Shown here piece after piece: positions 54,168 to 64,000 of a DNA stretch of 64,000 nucleotides (its first letter is position 1; the number at the start of each line of letters is the position of its first letter). The stretch spans positions 103,085,279-103,149,278 of the forward strand of contig OX123182.2 in NCBI GenBank assembly GCA_944739405.2, written 5' to 3'. Position numbers and translations under genes: made by a program. The notes beneath the pieces are model-generated. The model worked only from the letters and a program-made list of their open reading frames with translations. It was not told the DNA's origin and made no database searches. This DNA comes from Euclidia mi (Eukaryota > Arthropoda > Insecta > Lepidoptera > Erebidae).

Positions 54168-56262
54168 TGGCAGTCCCTTAAAGAAGACGTAGTCTGTGTA
54201 GCGTCTGAAGTATGCGGTGTGATCAAGAGAAGGAAAATACGAAAGATTAAGAATACATGGTGAGACAAGGATGTACAAACAGCAGTGTTAGAGAAGAAAA
54301 AAGCTTGGTTAGATTGGTTGGCTATCAGAGCTAATGAAAGAATGGGAAAAGCAACGATTGAGGACATAGATGAAGCTATAAAAGAGTTCGTATGTTCAAA
54401 AAGAATAGTGAAAGAAATGGTTAAAAGGAAAAAAGAGGAAAAGAAAGCTGAGTTTGATAGTAGATTATCTGACGACTTTCGGAGAAACATTAAGATTTTC
54501 TGGAAATCCGTTCGTGCAGTTCGAGGAAAAACTCAATCCTCAGAATACACAGCAATCAGAGACAAGAATGGAAAGATACTGAATGGTGAATCGTGCGTGC
54601 TGAAGAGATGGAAAGAGTTTTTTGAAGGATTATTTGAAAGAACGATGACAGAGACATCAACAGGTGAAATTAATGGTAATGATAGCAATGATGAAAGCGA
54701 TATTGGCGTGGATGAGATTTTGAAGGCACTGGCCAGTATGAAATTAGGTAAGGCTGCAGGTTATGATAGGATTACAGTCGAAATGCTGAAGGCTGGACAG
54801 GGCATCATAGTTAGTCAGCTGTAGCACTTATTTAACTCGTGCTGGAGCACCGGGCGAGTACCTGAGGACTGGGCCACAGCAGTAGTTGTGCCTCTTTATA
54901 AAGGAAAAGGCTCGCAATAAGACTGCAAAACTATAGAGGCATTAGCCTTCTCAGCATTGTTGACAAATTGTATGCGAAGGTACTGATTGAAAGAGTTATG
55001 AAAGTAACCGACAAGAAAATATGGGATGTACAAGCGGGATTCCGAAAGGGTATGGGGTGTACGGATCAAGTCTTTTCTTTGCGATGCATAGCCGAGAAAT
55101 TTTTGGCCAAAGGTCAAAAGGTCTACTGCGCATTCGTGGATTTGGAAAAGGCTTACGAAAAAGTGGGTGAGGAATGAATTGTGGTCGGTACTGTCGATGT
55201 ATGGGGTGAACAGCAGCCTCATTCGAGCTCTGAAATCCCATTATGAGGATTCTAGAGCTTGTGAGAGGATAAACGGGGCATACACTGACTGGTTTACCAT
55301 CGAGAAAGGTGTTAGACTAGGATGTGTAGCGTCGCCGTGGCTGTTTAACCTCTTCATGGACAGTTGTTAACATAGTGACTGCGGATTAAGGATGAATGGG
55401 TTACTCGTCAAAAGCCTCCTTTATGCTGATAATTAAGTAATACTTGCGTCTTCAGTGGAGAAGTTGCAGAAGATGGTAACAATCATGCATGGATGCGTTA
55501 GAGAGGAAAGGAATGTAAGTAAAATGAAAGTTATGGTTTTTGAAAAAGAGGAATGCCTTACGGCTTGTAATGTTATGATCGATGGACAACGAGTGGAGCA
55601 TGTGAATAAGTTTGTATATTTACGTACGCTGTTTACAAGAGGTGGTATGAATGTAGAAGATATTGCAAGAAGAGTTATTGCAGGTAATAGAGTGAATGGA
55701 GCTCTGAAGTCGTTTATGAATAGCCAAAACGTGTCCAAAAAGGCGCGTTTGGCTGTGCATCGAGGGGTGTTAGTACCTACTCTTATGTATGATAGTGATA
55801 GTTGGGTATGGCAGAAGAGTCATGAAAGTAGAATAAATGCTGTAGAAATGAGAGCACTGAGAAGTATGTGTGGTGTTTCTTTGGCAGAGTAAAGAATTGT
55901 GTGATAAGAGAGTCTTGTGGGGTAAAAGAAGATGTAGTGACAAGCATCGAGAAAGGTATGCTAAGATGGTTTGGACACGTGGAGAGGATTGATGACGAAA
56001 GATTGACCAAGCAGATATACAAGGCAAGTGTGAATGGGGCAGGACGAAGGGGAAGACCTAGGTGGACGTTCTCTGACCAAATTGGAGACATCCTCAAAAC
56101 AGGACAGGTTAGAAGTACCCTGAACAGAAGAGCATGCATGAGGAATCTGATGGGAGTGAATGAAGCAAGAGAGATATGTCAGGATCGTTGCAAATGGCGT
56201 TCCGTAGTGTCTGCCTACCCCTACGGGAAACAGGCGTGAGTCTATGTAAGTATGTATGTAGT
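54168..56262 (+). mobile_element. LINE-D, non-LTR retrotransposon (decayed RT)
   Basis: 5'-truncated LINE reading rightwards. 54168-54824: EKKKAWLDWLA, KEMVKRKKEEKK, FWKSVRAVRGKTQ, AIRDKNGKILN, LKRWKEFFEGLF, KLGKAAGYDRITVEMLKAG (start of RT). Then frameshifts: PEDWATAVVVPLYKGKGSQ, VQAGFRKGMGCTDQVF, CAFVDLEKAYEKV, IEKGVRLGCVASPWLFNLFMDS. The catalytic box reads LLYADN-stop-VILAS instead of YADD. C-terminal part: HVNKFVYLRTLF, PTLMYDSDSWVWQ, RWFGHVERIDDERL, GRRGRPRWTF, and the end KWRSVVSAYPYGKQA. The last codons run into the tail CTACCCCTACGGGAAACAGG then TATGTAAGTATGTATG, shared with SINE-T1. Inactive. Confidence 0.8.
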
Positions 56263-57720
56263 CTAAACCATGCAATATCGCTATCCCTTCGGGTTGCGGA
56301 GGTCAGACAGGTAGTCACTCTGTGGAAAAGCTAATATTCAGCCAAATCCGGTTAGAATAGTAAGCGGACCCCATGGTTGAAACTTGCCATTATTTTATGG
56401 TAGGTCGTTACCTACTTGTTTATTATATCTGTGGGTGTTTATAATGATATGTTGCAGGAGCTTAAACTACGAAAACAATTTCTTTGAAAGCGCCTTACGC
56501 AGCTCACAAACCAGTCACCACTGTTCCCAATCACCTTATAGTTCCTCTTCTTCACCTCGCCTTACTCGAAGCACGCAATGTTTTGCGTGCTTCGAGTAAG
56601 GCAAGGTTTACACCTTGACCTTGCTAAGAGACGCAATGCTGGCTTATCTGACAGATATTCTATATATCTAGTCACCGTTATTATCTCAGCGTTATGCCCG
56701 TTTCTATTCTATCCAAGAATTGGAGTCCGCTGTTTGTTTTTTTTTGTTCAATTCTTTATTTTAGTGTTTTTGTTGCGCCCAAACAGATTTGGCATTATTT
56801 TGTAAGCTTTTCGAAAGAGGGCTTGTCGTCTGACCTACGTAGCAGGAAAGGGGTAAAAATATTCTATGGTTTAGACGAGTGTTAGATATTTGGGGTGTGA
56901 CTCAACATAATCACAAATCACCATGGCAACCGGCGTAAACGCTATTCCAACTGATTCCAACCTTCAAAGCACAGTGGTTCGGTCAGCACATTGCAATGGC
57001 CTTCTCATCAATAGAGATAAGAAATAGATTAAGTGATCCAATTAAGCGTCAAAGAAGATTTGTGTTGCTGTTGGCGCATAATATAGAAAATCTACACAGC
57101 TTACCGAAGATCGCTGTCAAATAACCTTTTAAATGCTTACTCATGTTTTGCGTCCATAGTCTAGCCTCTCGGGGCAATGCAAAACTATAGACACAACTAA
57201 CTAAAAGTTGATGCTAAAACAATCGGAATATGAACAGAATTTGAGACGGGTAAGCGACTTAAAGAACCGTTTTGTTCAAAGCTGTACGAACAAATCCTTG
57301 TAGCTATATAAAATATATTTGCGTCTAAAACCTGTAACGAGATGTTCGCGAACGAGAGGCGGCGACGGTCCGCGTTAAATATGCAGCAGGCTGAATAATG
57401 CAGGCACTCGACTCGTTGTCCTACCTACTTCGAGGACGGACTCTTTGCGAGCGAGGGAATTTTATTATCCACCCAGGTATTGCTTAAGACAACGGTTTGC
57501 ATCGTAAGTGTTAATGTATTCCTACGTTTTGTTTTGCATATCGAATGGACAACAAGTGGATTTTGTGTTTTTAATCATTAAGTATGCTTTAGGTACCTGA
57601 ATAAAATGTTTAATATGTGCCATAACATTCCTTCTTGGGCGTTACCTATATGTAGTATATTGTCAATAAAGGTATGAATGGGATCATGCCTAGCCTAGTT
57701 AACCTGGTCAAAAATACTTT
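56263..57720. other. Non-coding apart from the hairpin at 56559
   Basis: No gene recognised. 57320-57480 is locally GC-rich (AACGAGAGGCGGCGACGGTC) with a TATAAAATA word upstream at about 57307; no reading frame follows. Confidence 0.4.
56559..56602. repeat. 20-bp perfect hairpin
   Basis: GCCTTACTCGAAGCACGCAA (56559-56578) and its exact complement (56583-56602), loop TGTT. Pairing continues outward by about 4 bp after one mismatch. Confidence 0.85.
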
Positions 57721-57958
57721 TGGCCAGCCTCCGTAGTCCAGTGGATAGGGTATGCGACAGCTGATCGGAGGTCCCGGGCTCGGGCAAAAGTGTTCTGGGT
57801 TTTTCCGAATTCTCAGTAGCAGCACGAGACTGGTGATGTGCCCGATAACGGCAATAGGCTCGCGCTCTATTATCTGGGACCTAAAAATTCACGGCGAAAT
57901 GTGGGTGTAATATTACACCTCTGCCTACCCATTCGGGGATACAGGCGTGAGTCTATAA
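57721..57958 (+). mobile_element. SINE-T1, tRNA-derived
   Basis: A box CCGTAGTCCAGTGGATAGGG, damaged B box (GAGGTCCCGGGCTCGGGC, small deletion), body CAGTAGCAGCACGAGACTGG and CGGCAATAGGCTCGCGC, tail CTGCCTACCCATTCGGGGAT, ACAGGCGTGAGTCTATA. Confidence 0.75.
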
Positions 57959-58651
57959 AAAAAAGGAAAAATATAGAACTTATACAATTTTGTGATTCAG
58001 CTTGAATATCAGCTTCCCAGTGGGTGCAAAAATGTCGCGCCTCCTTATAATAATTGGTTGACAGAGGTCTTTAGATTGAAAATTAAGCAAGATAGAGATC
58101 AAGAAATGTATGAAATGACTTCGAGATGAGCATCTAAATAAAACAATGAATATAAGAGCGAATGAAGTAGACGCGAGGGTAGAGCGAACCCAGTAGAAAA
58201 TCGATGTCAGTTATCGAGAAAGCATCAGGAATATTTAAAGCTAAATTGCGCAATTAGGTACGTGTATCGATTCTGAGGGCGAAGTACTCGGTTAATACAC
58301 ATGAAGCATTAATTTTATTCAACAATAAAAGTCAACAGTAAAAACATAATTTTGCAAGTGAATAGGAAATGAACGTTGAGGGGCTTCGTTATATTACTTA
58401 TTGTGGAAAGTTTCATCTATCGTATGTACTTATCATAATATTGTCTTGCCTGAATCGATTTATTCAATGCGTATTGTATTTAGTAAAAAAGTGGCTTAAA
58501 TGTATTTTTGTAATTGAAGTTGGGTCCAATGTTAGTCGTATCTTGGATTTACATTTCTATTGTACAAAGTTAGTCACTCAGCTTCTGTCCCATCACTCCC
58601 ATCACATGCCCGTAAATCTGACTTTCGTCCTAATTTTTGGACGCTTCCTGG
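57959..58651. other. Non-coding, nothing recognised
   Basis: A 122-codon open frame starting 58369 runs through unique AT-rich sequence into a MITE and is therefore judged accidental. Confidence 0.45.
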
Positions 58652-58961
58652 CAAATAGGCTAGTTGACGAAAAAAATTTTATAAGCCCGTCCTTTAGATT
58701 GTTCAAAAATAAGCGATACGTATTTATTTATTTGTAAATTAAACCAAAAATTACCAAGATATAGCTCATTAAGCTTACGTATAACGTCACGCCGTGCTGC
58801 ATTTTTTCGCACTAGATGACGTCACACGTAACTTTAATGGGCTATATCTTTATTATTTATTTAATCGAAAAAAGAAAAAATACGTGTCCAATATTTTTTT
58901 ATAATCTAAAATACGGACTAAATAAAATATAATTATTTTGACCCTGGAAACTACCCTATTG
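58652..58961 (-). mobile_element. MITE with TA ends, copy 2 (inverted)
   Basis: Reverse-oriented copy of 30750-31062, right end ACTACCCTATTG followed by TA. It retains TGACGTCA (about 58818) and the palindromic centre. The left terminal bases are damaged. Confidence 0.8.
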
Positions 58962-59122
58962 TAAGCAATTTTATTTCCTTACTATGAAATGAAATGAAAT
59001 ATTATCTTTATTTCGTGCATAGGAACCTTCCTCTCCATTGTCTTCGCTCTTTCAAGTGAATCTTTTGCCTCGTTAAGATATTCCATAATGATCTTTTAAT
59101 GTATTGAATAATTTTAGAAATA

Positions 59123-60713
59123 CACACATCAACAAAGTCTAGGGATATTTTATATTTCATCAAATATCTAAAAATCTATGAAGAATTTTCTGATACAGTA
59201 AATAGAAGAATCATAGATTATTTTAAGGTCTTTAATAAAAATAAAAAACATTTCGTGTTTTTTTTTGTTTTAAATAAAAAAAATAATTTTTTTAATCATC
59301 ATGGAAAATTAGTATGATAACAACAAACATTTCTTCTTAAAAAACTATTAATTTTAATAAAAATGGAAAAAATCTTGTAAAATCTAATCATTAATAATCA
59401 GTGTTGCCACCTCTTACATTGATTACACATCGACATCGATTGTTAATACTTAAAATTAAATTGTCAATGTCTTGCTGCGGTATGAGGTCCCATGTCCTTT
59501 GCAAGTGTTCGTAAAGTTGTTGTTCAGTCGTCAAATTTGGTGGAAAATCTCTCAAAGCTTTTCGTTGTAACATGTCCCAGGCATGCTCGATAGGATTTAA
59601 GTCGGGCGACTGTGCAGGCCAATCCAAAACTTGAATATCGTGCTCTCGGAGAGCGGTCGATACCAGCCGCGCCGTATGGCAAGGAGCATTATCGTGCATG
59701 AGTAGAAATTCATGGCCTATTTGAGTTCTGTGTGGGACAATAACGGGCTCTACTACCTCCTCGTGGTATTTTTGTGCAGTCATGCTGCCTTGGATCCAAA
59801 CGAGTTGGGTTCGTCCGCCAAGACGAATTCCTGCCCACACCATGATTGTCCCGCCTTGGTATGGGTGGACCTCCTGAGGGTGCCGTAGACGGCTAACTCT
59901 CCCTGGAGCTCTCCAAACGCGTGTTCTTCGTGAATCCGGGTGAAACCCAAACCGGGACTCATCGGTGAACAGCACCAAAGACCATTGTTCGTCACTCCAT
60001 GGTAAATGCTCCCGAGCCCACGAAAGCCGCCGACCGCGATTGCCACGTCGCAATGCTGGAACACGCAATGGTCTTCGAGCATGAAGATCAACTTCATGTA
60101 ACCTTCTTGGCACGGTTTGGTCGCTTACCAGCAGCTGGTGGTCCTCCTGGAGCCTTTGCACTAGTTGCAGCGCTGTGATATTGGGTTGTCTTCTGGCGGT
60201 CATTTGGAGAAATCGATCCTGTCTCTGCGTAGTAACACGATATCTACCTGTGTGCTGTTCGGCCACATCTCCAGTACTGCGATAACGTGACCACAACCTT
60301 GATATCACATTTTGACTGGTATGTAGGGCCTCAGCAACGACGCGTTGAATTGCACCATTTTCTAACATGCCCACGGCTCGTAACATTTCATCTCGACTCA
60401 AATGACGACGTGACATGACTTTTAAAGTTCGTACGTCACGTTAAATTAAAAAAGAAAAACAATTAAAAACCCTTTTCATTAATAATTATAATAAAACAGT
60501 TTTAACTTTCTTTAATGTAACGAATTACTAGCAAATTTGGCGCCATATTTTGTTTATTATTTTGTTTTTTTTCTTTCCATGTTCAAATTTTGAAAATAGA
60601 ATAAAAGAGGTTTTAATCTGTATATAAACTTTTTGTGGAAACTAACAAGGTTCTAAACTATAAACTCGTAAATAATTTAGGATTAAGATATCCCTAGACT
60701 TTGTTGATGTGTG
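59123..60713 (-). mobile_element. Complete Tc1-like transposon
   Basis: A 1591-bp element with 26-bp perfect TIRs beginning CACACATCAACAAAGTCTAG at both ends, between TA duplications (59121-59122, 60714-60715). It contains one uninterrupted transposase gene in minus orientation. Perfect TIRs plus an intact frame suggest recent insertion into LINE-C. Confidence 0.92.
59391..60416 (-). CDS. Tc1-like DD34E transposase
   Basis: Cut-and-paste transposase of the Tc1/mariner superfamily, 341 residues, full family length, no stop or shift. Start ATG 60416 (MSRRHLSRDEMLRAVGML), 300 bp inside the right TIR. N-terminal paired-like helix-turn-helix region (VAEALHTSQNVISRLWSRYR, about 28-47) and second DNA-binding part (TGRYRVTTQRQDRFLQ). 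Catalytic triad: Asp in LFTDESRFGF (about 150), Asp in HDNAPCH (about 242), Glu in PDLNPIEHAWD, with 34 residues between second Asp and Glu (DD34E). GRPR-like linker is replaced by PLRVPALRRGNR. The C-terminus INVRGGNTDY is typical of Tc1 families. It probably binds the 26-bp TIRs of its own element. Confidence 0.92.
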   Translation of the reverse strand: MSRRHLSRDEMLRAVGMLENGAIQRVVAEALHTSQNVISRLWSRYRSTGDVAEQHTGRYRVTTQRQDRFLQMTARRQPNITALQLVQRLQEDHQLLVSDQTVPRRLHEVDLHARRPLRVPALRRGNRGRRLSWAREHLPWSDEQWSLVLFTDESRFGFHPDSRRTRVWRAPGRVSRLRHPQEVHPYQGGTIMVWAGIRLGGRTQLVWIQGSMTAQKYHEEVVEPVIVPHRTQIGHEFLLMHDNAPCHTARLVSTALREHDIQVLDWPAQSPDLNPIEHAWDMLQRKALRDFPPNLTTEQQLYEHLQRTWDLIPQQDIDNLILSINNRCRCVINVRGGNTDY

Positions 60714-62930
60714 TATATAATAAATATTTCAATATATATAATAATGACATATAATCATATAGGGAGTTGAGGGATAATGACGCAATTACATTGTCAAATA
60801 GTGTTGTTTCAATGCATTTTTGAAAATGTTTAGTGTTCTTGCTCGTCTAATTTCAACTGGCAGTGCATTCCACAAACGCACAGCCTGAACAGAGAATGAT
60901 TTATCATAGAAGTTTGTGGAATGCGGTGGCATCTGCAATCTCAGATCCTCTGACGACCTCAGGCACTTTGAATGTGTGTCATGAAGGAACTTAAAATGTT
61001 CTTTGAGATACATGGGTGTGTTAGGGTTGAACAATACATTGTATAGTAGGATTAGAATATGAGTATTCCTGCGAAGACGAATCGGGAGCCACTTGAGTCT
61101 GCTACGAAATTCAGATACATGATCATATTTGCGTAAACCAAATATAAATCTTATACAAAAGTTTTGGAGGCACTCAAGTTTATTAAGTTGCTCCTCATTA
61201 AGGTCAAGATAGCTGTCATCGGCATAATCGAGTATTGGAAGAAGCAAATATTGTGCAAGCGCAGTTTTGGTGGATATGGGAAGAAAGTTCCGCAGCCTAC
61301 GTAATGAACCTGCTGATGCAAATACTTTACGGCTTGTCTCCTGCATCTGACGGCCCCAGGATAAAGTTCTATCCAGATAAATCCCCAGATTTTTTACATT
61401 ATCTGCAACTGGTAAAATGTTGCCATCGAACAGAATCTGAGGCAGTAGTGACCAATTAATCTTAGAGATCATCCTGGAACTGCCAATCAGAATGATCTGA
61501 GTTTTGGTTGGATTAACCATAATTTTTACTCCACTCACAGATTTGCGCCAAGTCCGTATTAATAGTAGAAAACGCATTAGATATCGATTCTAATGGTGCC
61601 TGTGAGTATATTTGCAGGTCATCTGCGTAAAGGTGGTAGGACGAAATTAAATGTTTGGAGATAGAATTTATGAAAATTGCGAAAAGTAATGGAGAGAGAA
61701 CGCCACCTTGTGGTACACCGACAGTCGCATTACACCATGAAGAGTATGATTCTTCAACGCGTATACGCTGACGGCGTCCAAACAAGTAACTACGAAACCA
61801 GTCAATTACCGTTGGAGATATGTTAATAGAGCGGAGTATGCCAAGCAGGATGTGGAAATCCACGGTGTTAAAAGCATTGCTAAAGTCAAGTAAGGATAGA
61901 AGCGTGAGCTTTCCACAATCCATACCCAACCTAATCTCATCGGTGATGTGAACCAATGCCGTGGTAGTACTATGACCCGGACGAAAACCGGATTGAAAGG
62001 GATTTAGGAGAGCATTTTTGGACAGGAAGGTACTTAGTTGTGTATATACAAGACGTTCGAGGACTTTGGAAAGGAATGGTATTATGGATATAGGTCGGAA
62101 GTCGGAGAAGGAACAGGGTTTGGGTTTCTTTGGCAACGGAATTATTTGTGCATCTTTCCATGCTGATGGGAAGATACCACTAGCAACTGAATGATTTAAG
62201 ATGTGACATAGGACAGAGAGGATTTCATCAAGGATGGGAAGGATCATGTTTTGGCTGATACAGTCATTACCAACAGCATTGGATGAGATTGAAATTATGC
62301 TCTTTTTAACATCACAACCGGAAAATTGCTCGAAAACAAAAGGTGAATATTTGGGAGTTTGGATAAGTGAAAGATCTTTTAAAGTATTCGTTTTAGTTGT
62401 CCCATCAAAGTTGGACGAAGAGGTGAAATGTGCATTGAGTGCATCAAAATTTATGTCTTTGGGGATTGCGTCATTGCGCGACTTACTAACTCCCATCGTT
62501 CTAAGAAATTTCCAGACTTTAACTGGGTCTCCATTTTCAACAGAGTTGTGAATATGTTGGCGTTGTGCTTTCCTACACACCTTATTGCAGAGATTTCTTG
62601 CACTTATATATTTCTCCAAATTATAAGGGGTTGGACGACACTTATACCGCGCCTTAGCTGCAGCTTTTTTAGAAATTATGTTTTTGATATCGTCAGTCAG
62701 CCAAGGCGATGGAAGATAAATTGATACTCTTGAGATAAAAGTGTATTATTTCGGCGCTTACGGCAAAAACGATACATACAATTACTGACTGCAAGACGCC
62801 AGCTGATGTTAACCGCCCGAGAGATAGGTTTAAGGCTACAAAATTCAAGTGGTGTTTTTGTTAGCAAATGTTTATCGTATGCTACAAAGTATTTCAATTC
62901 TCATCCCTATATAAAGCTTCTGGAACTAAA

Positions 62931-63747
62931 TTAGAAGCAAGCATACACATCAATATTTAAACATCAAATTGCCATGAATCATCTGCGTTAGGAATACATG
63001 TAGGCGTTACCAGATTCACCTTGATCATATATCCATAAAGCATTTGCATGTAACATTTGATGTCGGGGCATTAATTGGGGCGGCCAGGTCAAACAGACTG
63101 ATCTGGACCGTGTCAGGGGTAATTGGGAAGGATTTAGGACCGTGAATATTGAATGCTGTTTGCCGACATTGCTTAATGGATGTATTACAACTGTTTGACA
63201 GAGAAAGGGCTGTAGGTTAGATTGCTTTTTGTTTCTGAACAAGTTTAACCCTGCCTCGATTGGTTGTAGCTTACTTTAAATAATCCTTTTTTAGAACATT
63301 GGAACATAAATATTCAGGTTTTGCTTCTAAAAAGGATCAAAGTTGATTTACCTTAATAATTCCAAAATGTTTAATAAGTAATTAATTTAAGAGCATAATA
63401 TTTACAATACGAGGAAAGATTTTGTGAACATTCACAATTCAACAAATAATTATATAATTGATCAGAAAATATCAGAAGCAATAACTAATGGGTGGTTGTT
63501 ACTGCTACGCTAAAAATTGTCTGAGTACGTAGCTAATTTTCATGCAGTTTTACAGTAATAGGTAAATATTATCAGAATAACGAAATAAGTACATTTTCTT
63601 TGCACTTACGTAAGCAAAAGGCGAGTATGACATAAAAATAAATACTCGTGGAAGCCTTCCAAAGGCATTACCACCGCAAAACGATCTTTTATTTACTTTG
63701 CAACTTCACATTTTCTTTCTTACAAATTATTCTTCAAGCAAAACTGG
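62931..63747. other. Non-coding, nothing firm
   Basis: The 63000-63240 part right of LINE-C may be its decayed 5' sequence, but no endonuclease motif can be read. Confidence 0.35.
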
Positions 63748-63830
63748 GCTGAGCTGGCGAAAAGTGGGCGTTTAATATGCCTCTGCCTACCCCTTCGGGG
63801 AAACAGGCGTGAGTCTATGTATGTATGTAT
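63748..63830 (+). mobile_element. SINE-T1 / LINE-D type tail fragment
   Basis: CTGGCGAAAAGTGGGCGTTT, CTCTGCCTACCCCTTCGGGG, AAACAGGCGTGAGTCTATG, (TATG)n. Only the shared LINE/SINE 3' tail is present. Confidence 0.7.
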
Positions 63831-63926
63831 GCAAAACTTGTCACTCAACTATAATAAATATTAGTTAATAAAGTGGAAAGCGTGTAGAAAACAATGTTTA
63901 ACTACTTTGATTTTGTATAATACTAG

Positions 63927-64000
63927 CGGTCCGTCCCGGCTTCGCACAGGTGGACATAAACTTTTTAAATAGCTGAATTATATTTTCTAGAAATAAATAT
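63927..64000 (+). mobile_element. Dispersed repeat start (cut by window edge)
   Basis: ACTAGCGGTCCGTCCCGGCT, TCGCACAGGT is the start wording of a very common lepidopteran non-autonomous repeat, related to the start of 20795-20997. The rest is outside the window. Confidence 0.5.

Larger units (their letters stand above)
58984..62930 (-). mobile_element. LINE-C, non-LTR retrotransposon with nested Tc1
   Basis: 5'-truncated jockey/CR1-like LINE. Its 3' UTR ends in an (ATTTC)n tail (read as GAAAT at 58985-59000) and is split by the Tc1 element at 59123-60713. Coding part 60786-62900: upstream linker WLTDDIKNIISKKAAAKARY; RT in a 368-codon open frame (62619-61513, also open further upstream) with SAWKDAQIIPLPKK, FQSGFRPGHSTTTALVH, LLDFSNAFNTVDF, GVPQGGVLSPLLFAIF and the intact catalytic YHLYADDLQIYS. 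After a one-base shift near 61520-61570 comes the C-terminal domain (NPTKTQIILIGSSR to LWNALPVEIRRARTL). No endonuclease domain. Same family as LINE-A. Confidence 0.85.

Noticed and set aside
58369..58737. 122-codon open frame
   Set aside because: It ends inside a MITE and has no domain; AT-rich chance frame.
59780..60097. 105-codon minus frame inside Tc1
   Set aside because: A shifted frame of the 341-residue transposase.

Overview
The window looks like nuclear DNA of a lepidopteran insect (moth or butterfly). Evidence: split genes with GT-AG introns, the 3' part of gawky/GW182 with insect-type sequence, an intronless tandem pair of short-chain dehydrogenase/reductase (SDR) genes, and a dense load of insect-type transposable elements (TEs): RTE with (GAT)n tails, an R1-like LINE, jockey/CR1-like LINEs, tRNA-derived SINEs, Tc1, a Helitron and MITEs. 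AT-rich background is broken by GC-rich exons and GC-rich retroelements. There is no sign of bacterial or organellar DNA.

Host genes. (1) 1-133 (-), the start of an SDR gene cut by the window edge. (2) 3293-4063 (-), a paralogous SDR with one in-frame stop. The pair shares upstream sequence, so the duplication included the promoter. (3) 32083-35639 (+), the last six coding exons of gawky (miRNA silencing scaffold), followed by about 9 kb (to about 44.6 kb) that carries several poly(A) signals and no recognisable TE. This is probably a very long 3' UTR. (4) A weak candidate for a small secreted peptide at 25385-25983 (-).

Mobile layers. Names used below: LINE-A (9.0-11.0 kb, -) with LINE-B nested in it; LINE-C (59.0-62.9 kb, -) with a complete Tc1 element nested in its 3' UTR; LINE-D (54.2-56.3 kb, +); LINE-E (6.3-8.8 kb, +) with two nested insertions; LINE-F, an R1-like ORF1-only copy (13.5-18.1 kb, -) with a TA-flanked DNA transposon nested in it and an RTE fragment nested in that. 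SINE-R (235-240 bp, RTE-like tail) and four tRNA-like SINE families (T1-T4) are scattered throughout. A 3-kb Mutator-like element with arms of about 0.9 kb lies at 46.1-49.1 kb, a 161-bp satellite at 27.5-28.4 kb and a Helitron at 29.5-30.45 kb.

Most notable. A GC-rich, polyadenylated retroelement of about 612 bp (called HRE here; copies at 8082-8693, 24418-25030, and a rearranged copy near 31.5-31.97 kb) begins exactly at its target-site duplication (TSD) with a sequence that folds by eye as a hepatitis-delta-like self-cleaving ribozyme. All helices, the L3 loop and the GCUAAG catalytic joint are present, and P1 shows a compensatory base change between copies. Second, two LINE/SINE tail-sharing partnerships (LINE-D with SINE-T1, RTE with SINE-R) are visible inside one window. 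Third, the 161-bp satellite unit contains a piece of SINE-R.
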